NCBI GenBank assembly: GCA_038141525.1
Contig: JAYQIF010000004.1
Coordinates: forward strand, 1 to 64,000
Length of the DNA: 64,000 nucleotides
Source of the DNA: BACL21 sp038141525
Lineage (GTDB): Bacteria; Bacteroidota; Bacteroidia; Flavobacteriales; Flavobacteriaceae
Direction of reading: 5' to 3'
A program made the translations under genes and the position numbers. Shown in pieces: positions 20,501 to 28,770 of the stretch. The first letter of the stretch is position 1. Every line of letters starts with the position of its first letter. Below the pieces are notes generated by a model. It saw only the letters and a program-made list of their open reading frames with translations. It was not told where the DNA came from and made no database searches.

Positions 20501-21249
20501 AAATTATGGGTTTCTGCTTTGAGGGAAAAAATACTGTCAAAGGGTTTTTTCTCGAAGAAGTCTGCCTGATCTGCGCTCACTGGAGCAAATTGGGTGACGC
20601 TGGGGCCGGAGAGAAATGCGACATTATCCTTGTATGCCGAAACGATACTGTTGGGATGTGTTTTTGATGTTTTTTTGATTAGAGAAAATAAGGAATCCTC
20701 CTTAGTTTCTCCATCGATGATAAATGTTCCGTTAAATATTTTGTGACGACAATGCTCACTATTGACTTGTGAAAATCCGAAGACCTCACTATCGGTGAGT
20801 GGTCGGCCAATTTTTTCCGATAGTTTCTCCAGATAGGCCACTTCTTCATCACTAAGCGCCAGCCCTTCACTAAGATTATAGGCTGAAATGTCATTTATTT
20901 CTTTGATTGGTTCTGGGGTGATGTCCAGTTTGAAAATATTTTGATTGAGCCCATTGAAGATTTGAGAAAGCATGGGGTCATATTTATTTTCTTTCTGGTG
21001 TGGCCAATATTGCTCAATGCGCTCAATACCACTAATACCCATGTTTTGGGTAATTTCAACGGCATTAGTACTCCACGGTGTAACCATGGCAGCGCGGGGT
21101 CCCAAAAATTCTCCATGGATTTGTTCCGCGTGGATTCTGGGCAAATTTCCGAATAACCAGGTGAGTTTTTCAGTAGTGGCATCATCAAGAGTTTGATGCG
21201 ATGAAATTGCAAATAGGGTCTGCTTTATATCGCCAAAAAAGAATATCAT
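17575..21249 (-). CDS. purL: Phosphoribosylformylglycinamidine synthase, single-chain large form
   Basis: A 1,224-residue ATP-dependent enzyme of purine synthesis, making FGAM from FGAR and glutamine. The order is an N-terminal PurS-like region, two AIRS-type halves (SGLALSDEEVAYL; SLKAETHNFPTTVEPFNGAATGSGGEIRD; GGDNYRIGMGGAAVSS; DHGAGGHLNC) and a C-terminal class I glutaminase with nucleophile cysteine in GICNGCQLFLEL and a catalytic histidine in SHGEGRFD. This is the long PurL form of proteobacteria and many Bacteroidetes, with the PurQ function fused. It is uninterrupted over 3.7 kb, which contrasts with the many broken genes nearby. Its neighbours are unrelated, so it is probably a single-gene transcript. 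Confidence 0.96.
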   Translation of the reverse strand: MIFFFGDIKQTLFAISSHQTLDDATTEKLTWLFGNLPRIHAEQIHGEFLGPRAAMVTPWSTNAVEITQNMGISGIERIEQYWPHQKENKYDPMLSQIFNGLNQNIFKLDITPEPIKEINDISAYNLSEGLALSDEEVAYLEKLSEKIGRPLTDSEVFGFSQVNSEHCRHKIFNGTFIIDGETKEDSLFSLIKKTSKTHPNSIVSAYKDNVAFLSGPSVTQFAPVSADQADFFEKKPFDSIFSLKAETHNFPTTVEPFNGAATGSGGEIRDRLAGGKGSIPLAGTAVYMTAYSRAEENRSWEQGINPRQWLYQTPLDILIKASNGASDFGNKFGQPLISGSVLTFEHQEQDEILGFDKVIMLAGGIGYGKSQLAQKDKPQPGDRIVVMGGDNYRIGMGGAAVSSADTGAFSSGIELNAIQRSNPEMQKRTANAIRAMVESDQNPIVSIHDHGAGGHLNCLSELIEETGGHINLDKLPVGDPTLSAKEIIGNESQERMGLVIAPKDLPLLEKIAERERAPLYDVGEVTSDHKFVIQSEGSNQRPMDFDLDDMFGSSPKTVLTDQSVKSTFSALQSSDQEIHRDLEAVLRLEAVGCKDWLTNKVDRCVGGLVAKQQCSGALQLPLNNCGVMALDYEGTHGIATSVGHSPVAALIDPVAGSRTAVAEALTNLVWAPLSDGLKSVSLSANWMWPANNPGENARLYAAVKGISDFALALGINIPTGKDSLSMKQKYPDRDVKSPGTVIVSAAGHCDDISAVIEPNFKLGYGPVFYINISGMNPCLGGSSWAQTKNKVGNQAPDISDAQYVAKTFNVVQELIKQGLIVAGHDVASGGLITTLLEMCFSGVNIGAQFNMDTLTTEVDLSTLLFAENAGIVIQVRDEQKATDLLTQNGIEAIKLGSVVSGKNLELKYQDQNLSFDIAHYRDVWFHTSYLMDQQQTPEPLALQRYQNYKNQPLNFNFPSNFNGKLPESAHWSAKERTLTAAIIREKGSNSEREMAHALYLAGFKVKDIHMTDLISGRETLEDVQFIGAVGGFSNSDVLGSAKGWAGAFRYNEKAKQALDQFFQREDTLSVGICNGCQLFLELDLINPEHEKLAKMRHNDSKKHESNFTSVTIQPNNSVMLSGLEGATLGVWISHGEGRFDLPMPQDQYGIVAKYAYDQYPANPNGSDYNTAMMCDATGRHLVTMPHIERSIFQWNWANYPDQRQDQVSPWLAAFVNARKWLEKL

Positions 21250-21352
21250 GAAAGCGCATTTAAAGGAACAAATTTAGACATTTTTAGCGGTGACTGAGTC
21301 AAGAGATATAAACTGATTTTGTAAGATTTGTTCATAACCTTAACATAGCATA

Positions 21353-21384
21353 TTGGGTATTGAGTTTTCAAGTTTTTATCTTTA
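21353..21384 (+). promoter_or_regulatory. Probable promoter of the GEVED/T9SS protein
   Basis: TTG (21353-21355), a 21-nt spacer and TATCTTTA (21377-21384), one base from the TAnnTTTG consensus, lie 22 bases before the ATG. Confidence 0.4.
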
Positions 21385-21406
21385 CGCTCCTTTTTAATTG
21401 ACTGAT

Positions 21407-24332
21407 ATGAAACTACGTTTACTTTTTGCCGTGGTCCTCGGTTTGAGCTTTATCCAAACAGAAGCACAAAACACAGAGCGCGCATCCTCCGTGGCCTATG
21501 GCCAATTCATTCGAAAGACTATGCCGCTACGCGATTTTCCCACGGTTACTCCAACGGAATACCGCATCAACGAAATCACCATTATCGAGAATAATCTTCG
21601 CGCCAATGAAAAAGTGAATCAACAGGCCTATCCACAAGATGGTGTAGATCCGCTGCGCCAAAGAGACTTTGGGGGAATTGCCCGTATGCCTATTGAAGAG
21701 AACTTCGATGGTCTGACCAATAACGAAGGGGGTGGGTTTACCCCGCCGGATCCTACCGGAGCTGCAGGGCCAAATCACTATTTAAATGCAGTAAACGTTG
21801 CGATAAAAATCTTTGACAAACAAGGAAATACATTGGCTGGACCGACCATGCTCGGGACGTTTTTAGGTTCTGCGAGTAATTCTGGTGATCCAATAATCTT
21901 ATATGACCACTTGGCCGACCGTTATTTTGTCAGCGAATTTGGAACCGGAAATTCCTTTTTGGTGGGTGTCTCTGATTCGCCGGATCCAACAGGAGCGTAT
22001 AACGTGTACCAATTTAACTTGGATGCCTTTCCAGATTACCCGCATTACAGTCTCTGGCATGATGGATATTACGTTACGGCCAATAAATTTTCGGGCAACA
22101 CCACTTATGTCATGGATCGCGCCGCGATGATCGCTGGGGATCCCAATCCGGCCATTGTTGGGTTTGATCTTCCTGGTGTTGTGAACAACAACAATACGGT
22201 ATTCAGTCCAGAGCCTGCAAATCTAACTGGTGCAGATTTTCCTCCTGGTGCTCCTGGCTATATCGTTTATCTCCAAGATGATGGATGGGGCGGAGGAATC
22301 GCCAATGATCACCTTAAAATTTGGGAAATTACCATGGATTGGAATAACCCCGGAAATTCGAGCATTTCTCAACCCTTTGAAGTTCCTACGGATCCATTTG
22401 ATTCAGTTTTTGCTCCTTTTGGAACGGGCGATGTTGCACAGCCTGGGACGAGTCAAAAAATTGATATGATTGGCGGGATTATTTCATATGCGGCGAATTA
22501 TCGCAGTTTCGGGGGACATAACTCTTGGGTCATTACCTTTAACGTGGATGTTGATGGAAATGACACCTCTGGTGTTCGCTGGGTAGAATTACGTAATTCT
22601 GGAACAGGACCTTGGTCTTTATATCAAGAAGGAACTTACGCTCCAGCCGATGGAAACAGCCGATTTATGGGCAGTGCCGCCATGGATGCCGCTGGAAATA
22701 TCGGTATGGGCTTTAATATTGCTAGTGCCACTTTGCCTGCAGGAATAAAATATACAGGACGCTATGATGGCGATCCCCTCGGACAAATGACTGTGGCCGA
22801 AACCTCGATTGTGGAAGGAATAGGGGTACAAACCTTTTCAAATCGCTTTGGCGATTATTCTCATTTGACTATGGATCCCGACAACTTTACCTTTTGGCAT
22901 ACGGCTGAATACTTTACGGCGAATAACGCATGGCGTTCTCGAGTTGCGGCCTTTACCTTATCTAGCGGATTTAATGCCGATATTGGAGTGAGTAACATTA
23001 GTCAACCCGAAAATGGTCTTCTATCGGCTAATGAAACTGTTGAGGTGGCGATCCGAAATTTTGGACTTAGCGCCCAAAGTAATTTTCCTGTAGAACTATA
23101 CCTCGACGGAAATTTGGTGGCGACCGAGACGTTTACGGGAACCATTAATTCAAATGAAGCTTTGCCATTTACATTTGCACAAACTGTAGATCTATCTACT
23201 TCAGGACAGACCTATGTTTTAGAGGCCAGAACAAATCTCACCGGAGATGAATTTGCAGCCAATGACGATTACATTAAGGAGGTACGACATCTGCTGGGAA
23301 GCGATGTTGGCGCAACGGAAATTACAGCGCCCACTTCGGGGTCTGGTTTGGGTCTAGAAACCTTGACCGTAACTTTGGAGAATTTTGGGGCGTTAACCCA
23401 AACCAATTTTGATGTGACCTATACGGTTAACGGCGGCGCTCCAGTAACCGAAACGTTTACTGGGTCCTTGGATGCTGAACAAAGCACCAACTTTAGCTTT
23501 GCTCAACAACTGGATTTAACAGCTTTAGGGCCTTATGAGATAACGGTATCAACAGCGTTGAGTGGAGATCAAGAACCCAATCAAACGACAGTGTAAGCAC
23601 GACGGTGACCAATTTACTTTGTCAGCCTAATTTAAACTGTTCTTTTGGAGATGGATTCCAATTGTTTGCTGTGAACGAGATCAACAATCCTTCGGGTTGT
23701 GAGGGTTATGGAGATTTTACCAATCAAGTGGCTAATTTTGATCAAGATACGGCCTATGATCTTACCGTGACCACGGGTTATGGAGATCAATTTGTGACGG
23801 TTTGGATTGATTTTAATGATGATTTTAATTTCACTGCCGATGAGAAAGTGGTGAACAATTATGTGGTAGCTCCTGGTCAAGCAGGGGTTCCTACACAGAA
23901 ACCATGACTTTGACTATTCCAGCTGGAGCCGATCCTGGAACCCACTTAATGCGTGCCAAAACCAACTGGCAAGCTGAGGTTCCAGAAAATGCCTGTGAAG
24001 AGACCACTTATGGGGAAACCGAGGATTACTCTGCCAATATTGGCGGTCTGAGTGGCGAAGACTATGTATTCAGTGCCGCTGACTTATTGGTGCGCGAATC
24101 GGAAAATGATCAGTTCGATATTGAATTACGCACACAATATCAAGGACCGGTTTATTTTGCCTTGTACAATGTTCTTGGACAGCAATTGAAATTTAAAACT
24201 TTGAGTCAGTCCGGACCGGATTTATATCAAATTAAATTAGATATGGCTCAAGCTGCTTCTGGGGTTTATATTGTGAAGTTATCCGGACCAGAGCTCAAGA
24301 CCTATCAGTCGGCAAAATTAATTGTCAGATAA
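21407..24332 (+). pseudogene. Secreted GEVED-domain protein with T9SS sorting domain, two frameshifts
   Basis: The corrected product is about 975 residues: a signal peptide (MKLRLLFAVVLGLSFIQTEAQ), a long N-terminal region resembling a beta-propeller (about 100-520), two CARDB-like immunoglobulin-type repeats (ADIGVSNISQPENGLLSANETVEVAIRNFG and SDVGATEITAPTSGSGLGLETLTVTLENFG), a GEVED domain (WIDFNDDFNFTADEKV, ending YGETEDYSA) and a type A type IX secretion signal at the end (SGVYIVKL...). It should be exported across the outer membrane and anchored on the surface or released. One A is missing at 23583-23585 and one C at 23890-23891. Adding them gives NQNDSVSTTVTN and GVPYTETMTLTIPAG. Substrate or ligand unknown. 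Confidence 0.8.
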
Positions 24333-24423
24333 TAAATTGTCTAAGATTAATCATTGACCCAATAAGCTTAGGTCTAGTGCCCAATAATAATGATCCATAT
24401 GGTCATTAATCAGAGCATTTGAG

Positions 24424-24456
24424 AAAAAAACAGCCCCGTTTTCGGGGCTGTTTTTG
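24424..24456. terminator. Bidirectional rho-independent terminator
   Basis: A strong hairpin ACAGCCCCG-TTTT-CGGGGCTGT (24430-24451) is flanked by A7 on the left and T6 on the right. It serves the convergent surface-protein and RNA methyltransferase genes. Confidence 0.9.
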
Positions 24457-24458
24457 AT

Positions 24459-25670
24459 TTATTTTCGTTTGAGACGAGCCATGAAGAAGCCATCATAGCC
24501 TGTGACACTGGGCAGCAATGTCTCTTGGGCGTCCAGGGAATATTCTTGGCCGGCTTCACTTTTTAAAAATGCCTTGACTTGTTCTTGGTTTTCTTGGGGA
24601 AGAATTGAACATGTGGCATAAACTAAGGTTCCTCCTGGCTTTACCATAGCGGCATAATCTCGTAAAATTTCGCTTTGGGTTTGGGTGATTTCCTTGAGAA
24701 ACTCTGGGCTGAGTTTCCATTTGGCGTCGGGGTTACGCTTTAAAACACCGATCCCTGTGCACGGTGCATCAATTAAAACAGCATCTGCTGATTGATGTAA
24801 TTTTTTAATGGTTTTGCGAGATTCTATGAGGCGCGTTTCGATATTGTGTGCCCCATTTCTTCGCGCACGTCGCTTTAACTCGTCCAATTTATTTTGGAAA
24901 ATATCTAAGGCGATTATTTGACCTTTATTTTCCATTAGCGCCGCCATATGCAGAGACTTGCCTCCAGCACCTGCACAAGTATCAATCACGCGCATGCCCG
25001 GTCTTAGTTTAAGCCAATGAGCCACGCGTTGAGAGTTGATGTCTTGAACTTCAAATAGCCCCGATTTGAATTCTTTTGAGGTAAACACATTGTCTCTTTG
25101 CTTTAAGATAAGTCCCTCTGGAGTTTGCCTAGCCATTTCTGTTTCTACACCATGGTCAGCTAGAGATTCTGCGAGATCTTTTCGTATTCCTTTGAGTGTA
25201 TTACAGCGTAAAACAACTTCGGCCTGCTTATTTAGCGCGTCGAGCTCTTTGGCCCATTGCTCTTTTCCAAAAGCTTCTAAACCGACTTGATCTATCCAGT
25301 CGGGAATAGACTCTCTAATTACCCGAACTTTAGAAAGGGCGTCAAAACGACCTTTAATTTTTCGAGTAGGTACGCCTTCAAATTGTGGCCAATCAGGTAG
25401 TTTTATACCGCGCAGCGTGGCCCAAACTACAAAAAGTCTGAACAGATTGTCGCGGTCAAATGGTTCTTTAACCTCGGCGATTTCTTGATAAAGTCTTTTC
25501 CATCGTACAATATCATAAGTTGTTTCTGCGATAAAACTGCGGTCTCTCGAACCCCATCGCTTATCCCTTTTGAGGACATTACGCAGAACTTTGTCGGCAG
25601 CTTTGAGCTCATTAAATATCAGATGTAAGCCGTCTACAGTGGCAAATACAAGATTTCGATGCAATCGCAT
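24459..25670 (-). CDS. RsmB/NOP2/Sun-type RNA (cytosine-5) methyltransferase
   Basis: A 403-residue SAM-dependent enzyme of the NOL1/NOP2/Sun family. The SAM-binding motif is DTCAGAGGKSLHMAAL; the two catalytic cysteines are in DAPCTGIGVLKRNPDAKW and LVYATCSILPQEN. The N-terminal 150 residues are a small helical RNA-binding region (ADKVLRNVLKRDKRWGSRDR) rather than a full NusB-like domain, as usual in Bacteroidetes. It probably makes m5C in 16S rRNA (position 967 for E. coli RsmB), but the exact target is not readable from sequence. Monocistronic between a terminator and a divergent gene. Confidence 0.9.
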   Translation of the reverse strand: MRLHRNLVFATVDGLHLIFNELKAADKVLRNVLKRDKRWGSRDRSFIAETTYDIVRWKRLYQEIAEVKEPFDRDNLFRLFVVWATLRGIKLPDWPQFEGVPTRKIKGRFDALSKVRVIRESIPDWIDQVGLEAFGKEQWAKELDALNKQAEVVLRCNTLKGIRKDLAESLADHGVETEMARQTPEGLILKQRDNVFTSKEFKSGLFEVQDINSQRVAHWLKLRPGMRVIDTCAGAGGKSLHMAALMENKGQIIALDIFQNKLDELKRRARRNGAHNIETRLIESRKTIKKLHQSADAVLIDAPCTGIGVLKRNPDAKWKLSPEFLKEITQTQSEILRDYAAMVKPGGTLVYATCSILPQENQEQVKAFLKSEAGQEYSLDAQETLLPSVTGYDGFFMARLKRK

Positions 25671-25831
25671 AAGGAGAATTATTGGGGGGCAAAGGTACTA
25701 TTCTTTATTTCATTAATTAACTTTATGGTTTAATCCTTTTTGGGGTGTTTGGGATCATGATCATGAGTTACCTTGTTTTTTGATCGTGCTCTCGTTGATC
25801 AAGCGTCCTTAGATAATTAAGATCTTTAATC

Positions 25832-26884
25832 ATGAATAAAACACTTTTGGCCAGGACATACGCCTTGTACTTATTGACACTAGCGTTTTTTTCTTGTAAT
25901 TCATCGCGACATTATGCGGGCTTGAGTTTAACTCCGCTTCTAGAAGATGATCTGAGCATACGGGCAGTAGAGGTGGTGAGCGAGAATGAGGTATGGTTTG
26001 CGGCCAATAAAGGTCGGGTAGGGGTTTATAATGGTCGAGATATTGCACAAGTTGTTTTACGTCACAACGATAGTCTTTTACATTTACGATCGATCGCTCA
26101 TAATGGGACAAATGCTTTTGCACTTACCATCGACCGTCCGGCATTATTGTACCGATTAACCTTCGATGGTCGACAAATTACGGCTGCCGATTTAGTTTAT
26201 ACTGAAGATGCTCCCGGAGTTTTTTACGATGCGATTGGCTTTTGGAATGCCAATGAAGGTATTGCAGTAGGGGACCCCACAGAGGGCTGCCTTTCGGTAC
26301 TTATTACTCGAGATGCCGGAGAAAGTTGGCAAAAGCTCAGTTGCGATGAGATTCCACCGGTTATAAAAGGGGAGGCCCTTTTTGCGGCCAGTAATGGTTC
26401 TATGGCTATTGAAGGTGAACAGGCATTAATCGGTACTGGTGGAGAAGCAGCGAGAATTTTTAAAACTAGCGACAAAGGAAAAACTTGGTCTGTAGTCCAA
26501 ACGCCAATGATTCAGGGCGACGCTATGCAGGGGATATTTTCTGTTGCGAGCTATGACTCAGACATAGCGATAATTTATGGCGGTGATTGGGGGCATCCAG
26601 AGAACAATGAGAACAATAAGGCATTGTCTGTCGATGGAGGTTTGAATTGGGAATTATTAGCGCCCGCTGAGGGTCCAGGATATCGCTCTTGTGTACGTTT
26701 TGTTCCGGGATCTAAAGGTCAAACCTTAATGGCTGGAGGATCAAAGGGCATATCCATAAGTTATGATCGGGGCGATTCTTGGACCCAGTTGTCGGATGTG
26801 CCCCTTTATACGCTGAGGTTTTTAAATGACACCATAGCTTTTGGTGGCGGGGCCGGCAAGTTTGTGCGGCTGAGGTTTAATTAG
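25832..26884 (+). CDS. Lipoprotein with BNR/YCF48-like beta-propeller
   Basis: A 350-residue lipoprotein (signal MNKTLLARTYALYLLTLAFFSC, acylated cysteine 22). The rest is a single beta-propeller with Asp-box repeats: TRDAGESWQKL, TSDKGKTWSVV, SVDGGLNWELL, SYDRGDSWTQL. Flavobacterial homologues are annotated as oxidoreductases or YCF48-like proteins, without proven activity. I infer an extracytoplasmic scaffold or binding role. It starts 162 bases from the divergent methyltransferase gene and converges with the Spy-like gene 47 bases away. Confidence 0.82.
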   Translation: MNKTLLARTYALYLLTLAFFSCNSSRHYAGLSLTPLLEDDLSIRAVEVVSENEVWFAANKGRVGVYNGRDIAQVVLRHNDSLLHLRSIAHNGTNAFALTIDRPALLYRLTFDGRQITAADLVYTEDAPGVFYDAIGFWNANEGIAVGDPTEGCLSVLITRDAGESWQKLSCDEIPPVIKGEALFAASNGSMAIEGEQALIGTGGEAARIFKTSDKGKTWSVVQTPMIQGDAMQGIFSVASYDSDIAIIYGGDWGHPENNENNKALSVDGGLNWELLAPAEGPGYRSCVRFVPGSKGQTLMAGGSKGISISYDRGDSWTQLSDVPLYTLRFLNDTIAFGGGAGKFVRLRFN

Positions 26885-26931
26885 CCTTAGTTTAATCAAG
26901 ACTATACTTATGGTCTGTTACTTTATTGTCT

Positions 26932-27417
26932 CTATGGTCTGTCGGGCCTTTCTGATCTTTGGCCACGTCCTCTTTTTTTGATTCTTTCAATAATCCGGCG
27001 TTTAAAGCGTTCTTCACTCATATGAAGTTTAAGGAGTTGTTTTGGGCTAATCACCTCGCGTAATGCCTCTTGCATTTGGTTGATTAATCTTTGTTCATTC
27101 TGTTTGTGCTCGGCTAAAAGCTTCAATGTTGCCTCAACTTTTTCATCATTCCACTCATCGATATCCTTAGGTTTTGCCTCCTTCAAAATCTCACCTAGTT
27201 CGCGTCTGGACTCTGTAATCTGTTCATTAAATTGATTGTAAATTGGCCAAAAACTTTGCGCTTGTTCAGGACTAAGCGATAGGGCTTGAGTAATGATCCC
27301 TGTCTTTAGGGCCATTAATTGTTCCTCTTGCAAAGCACCTCGATCTGGGCCTTGGCCAAAAATAAATGTGTTGCTTAAAATACTTAAAGTCAGAAAAATA
27401 AAATGTTTGCTTTTCAT
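26932..27417 (-). CDS. Periplasmic Spy/CpxP-like (LTXXQ-type) protein of an ECF sigma operon
   Basis: A 161-residue exported helical protein: signal peptide (MKSKHFIFLTLSILSNTFIFGQ) then long charged helices with ALSLSPEQAQSFWPIYNQFNEQI, which is the pattern of periplasmic stress-sensing or chaperone proteins related to Spy and CpxP. The C-terminus is strongly basic (RRIIERIKKRGRGQR). It is the last gene of a three-gene unit after the sigma factor and a one-span membrane protein, separated by 11 bases from the latter. A role as envelope stress sensor or buffer is inferred from this context. Confidence 0.72.
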   Translation of the reverse strand: MKSKHFIFLTLSILSNTFIFGQGPDRGALQEEQLMALKTGIITQALSLSPEQAQSFWPIYNQFNEQITESRRELGEILKEAKPKDIDEWNDEKVEATLKLLAEHKQNEQRLINQMQEALREVISPKQLLKLHMSEERFKRRIIERIKKRGRGQRSERPDRP

Positions 27418-27428
27418 TTGTTATGGTT

Positions 27429-27869
27429 TTAATTCATTAATTGAAATTCTGTAAATAGATGATCTTGTTCTAGGGCTTCAGCTTCCCATTTATCCCATTC
27501 AATGGCCTCATTATAAAGGAATTCGTAATCTTCTTGATCTAGAGTGGTAAAGAGCTCGGTTTCATTTAATGAAACATAGGCATAGGTGTTGAGTTCCTCT
27601 TCAGAGAATTTCATAGCCATTTCTGAGACTGTATTTACACTGGATGACTCATTGTGTTGGTATACACGCCAGACCAGCAGTAGGCTCGCTGCTGCGGCAA
27701 CAAATGGCCACCAAAGTAACTTGACTTTTTCTTTTGAAGATGCTGCATTTTGCTCGGAGTGCAGTTGTTGCAATACGCGCGATTCTATTGATTCAAAATA
27801 ATCTTCCGGTACATTTAGACCGTGATGATTGAATTTATTTTTGGCTGTATCTTTTTTATTGTTTTCCAT
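27429..27869 (-). CDS. Single-span membrane protein, putative anti-sigma partner
   Basis: About 146 residues from ATG 27869 (the frame could begin at GTG 27878). A basic cytoplasmic part of some 50 residues (PEDYFESIESRVLQQL) is followed by one membrane span (LLWWPFVAAAASLLLVWRVY) and an acidic C-terminal domain outside (SEEELNTYAYVSLNETELF; EAIEWDKWEAEALEQD). This topology and its place directly after an ECF sigma gene fit an anti-sigma factor of the flavobacterial type, although the sequence has no recognisable zinc-binding anti-sigma motif. Function is inferred from position. Confidence 0.68.
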   Translation of the reverse strand: MENNKKDTAKNKFNHHGLNVPEDYFESIESRVLQQLHSEQNAASSKEKVKLLWWPFVAAAASLLLVWRVYQHNESSSVNTVSEMAMKFSEEELNTYAYVSLNETELFTTLDQEDYEFLYNEAIEWDKWEAEALEQDHLFTEFQLMN

Positions 27870-27910
27870 GGTCCTCACTCCAATGCTCTATGCTTTTGAC
27901 TGCGTCACAA

Positions 27911-28468
27911 TCAAAAGGTTTTATCCTTAAAATAATTTTTTATTTTTTTCTGGGCCAAATGGTAACTGCTTTTAACCCCACCAATACTTAAATCTAAGAT
28001 TTCGGCTATGTCTTTGAATTTCATTTCCTGCAGATAACGCATGCTAAAAATATTACGTTGCTGTTCTGGCAGTTGAGTCATAAAATGCACCAATGATTGT
28101 TCCACTTGGTCGGGGCTAAAATAGGGGTCTGCGATGAGTCGTTTCTCCAGACTTGTGTATTGTGGGCTATCCAAGGACATACCTTGATTTTTTTTCATTT
28201 TTTTTACGTGAGTCAGCGCTTCATTTGTTGCAATGCGAAACATCCAGGTATAGAGCTTACTCTTTTGTTTAAACGCATGAATATTTCTGTAGATCTTGAC
28301 AAAAGTGTTTTGTAAAACATCATCTGCATCTTCATGAATCAAAACGATCCCTCTTATATGCCAATATAAGGGCTCTTTGTATTGATCCATGAGCGCCTTG
28401 AAAGCCTTTTCCCGAGAACTCGGATGGAGCAATTGTGCGACAAATTCACTTTCAGAATATTCACCCAT
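27911..28468 (-). CDS. ECF-type RNA polymerase sigma factor
   Basis: A 185-residue sigma-70 family protein. Region 2 is seen in DADDVLQNTFVKIYRNIHAFKQKSKLYTWMFRIATNEAL, and region 4 in LPEQQRNIFSMRYLQEMKFKDIAEILDLSIGGVKSSYHLAQKKIK, a normal helix-turn-helix. There is no region 1 or 3, so it is a group 4 (ECF) factor. It heads the operon with the putative anti-sigma and the Spy-like periplasmic protein, and the three probably form an envelope-stress circuit. No extra C-terminal domain is present. Confidence 0.93.
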   Translation of the reverse strand: MGEYSESEFVAQLLHPSSREKAFKALMDQYKEPLYWHIRGIVLIHEDADDVLQNTFVKIYRNIHAFKQKSKLYTWMFRIATNEALTHVKKMKKNQGMSLDSPQYTSLEKRLIADPYFSPDQVEQSLVHFMTQLPEQQRNIFSMRYLQEMKFKDIAEILDLSIGGVKSSYHLAQKKIKNYFKDKTF

Positions 28469-28610
28469 GCTTGACGTGCTTTATACAGTTTAATCTTTGG
28501 ATATGATTTCCGGTTAAAGGTTTAACGTTATTTTTAATTTATCGGTATGTCAGTAGGTATCGACAATTGAGACGGATCAGGCCTCGTTAGTCGTCAAAAT
28601 CTTAAAAAAC

Positions 28611-28656
28611 TATGCATTTCATCGATTAAATGCATATTTTTTAGATAAAATGCATA
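28611..28656. promoter_or_regulatory. Three ATGCAT-centred 9-bp sites upstream of the small RNA promoter
   Basis: TATGCATTT (28611-28619) faces AAATGCATA (28628-28636) as an inverted repeat with an 8-nt centre, and a second AAATGCATA (28648-28656) follows exactly 20 bases after the first, two helical turns. The array ends six bases before the -33 element of the next promoter. Such an arrangement is typical of a cooperative operator. The core ATGCATA also occurs in the marR palindrome at 15.6 kb. Confidence 0.45.
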
Positions 28657-28661
28657 AAAAA

Positions 28662-28692
28662 TTTGGAGCGTATTGTATTATTCGTATCTTTG
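28662..28692 (+). promoter_or_regulatory. Consensus promoter for a small RNA
   Basis: TTTG (28662-28665), a 19-nt spacer and TATCTTTG (28685-28692) match both elements of the Bacteroidetes promoter exactly. No protein-coding gene starts downstream on this strand. Confidence 0.65.
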
Positions 28693-28697
28693 AGGTG

Positions 28698-28768
28698 TAA
28701 TTAATTGAATCGCTAGCCCCAAGGTGGTTCAAAAACTAAAAGAAGCGGAGCCCCAACCGCTTCTTTTT
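28698..28768 (+). ncRNA. Candidate small RNA of about 70 nt
   Basis: A consensus promoter ends six bases before this stretch and a strong terminator ends it. Between them there is no ATG, and the only alternative starts reach stops within three or four codons, so a peptide is unlikely. The expected RNA has an unpaired 5' part of about 40 nt with GCCCCAAGG, and a 3' terminator hairpin whose loop repeats GCCCCAA. It is not recognisable as 6S RNA, tmRNA or a tRNA. The 5' end is estimated from the promoter. Confidence 0.45.
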
Positions 28769-28770
28769 TA
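28741..28770. terminator. Terminator shared by the small RNA and the ABC exporter
   Basis: AGAAGCGG and CCGCTTCT pair around an 8-nt loop, followed by T6 on the plus strand. On the minus strand the same hairpin begins directly after the stop codon of the ABC exporter gene. Confidence 0.85.

Noticed and set aside
23596..24332. Separate small genes downstream of the GEVED protein
   Set aside because: The three pieces are one protein: a single added base at each junction gives continuous CARDB, GEVED and T9SS domains.
28698..28768. Small peptide gene in the small RNA locus
   Set aside because: There is no ATG, and GTG or TTG codons lead to a stop within three or four codons.
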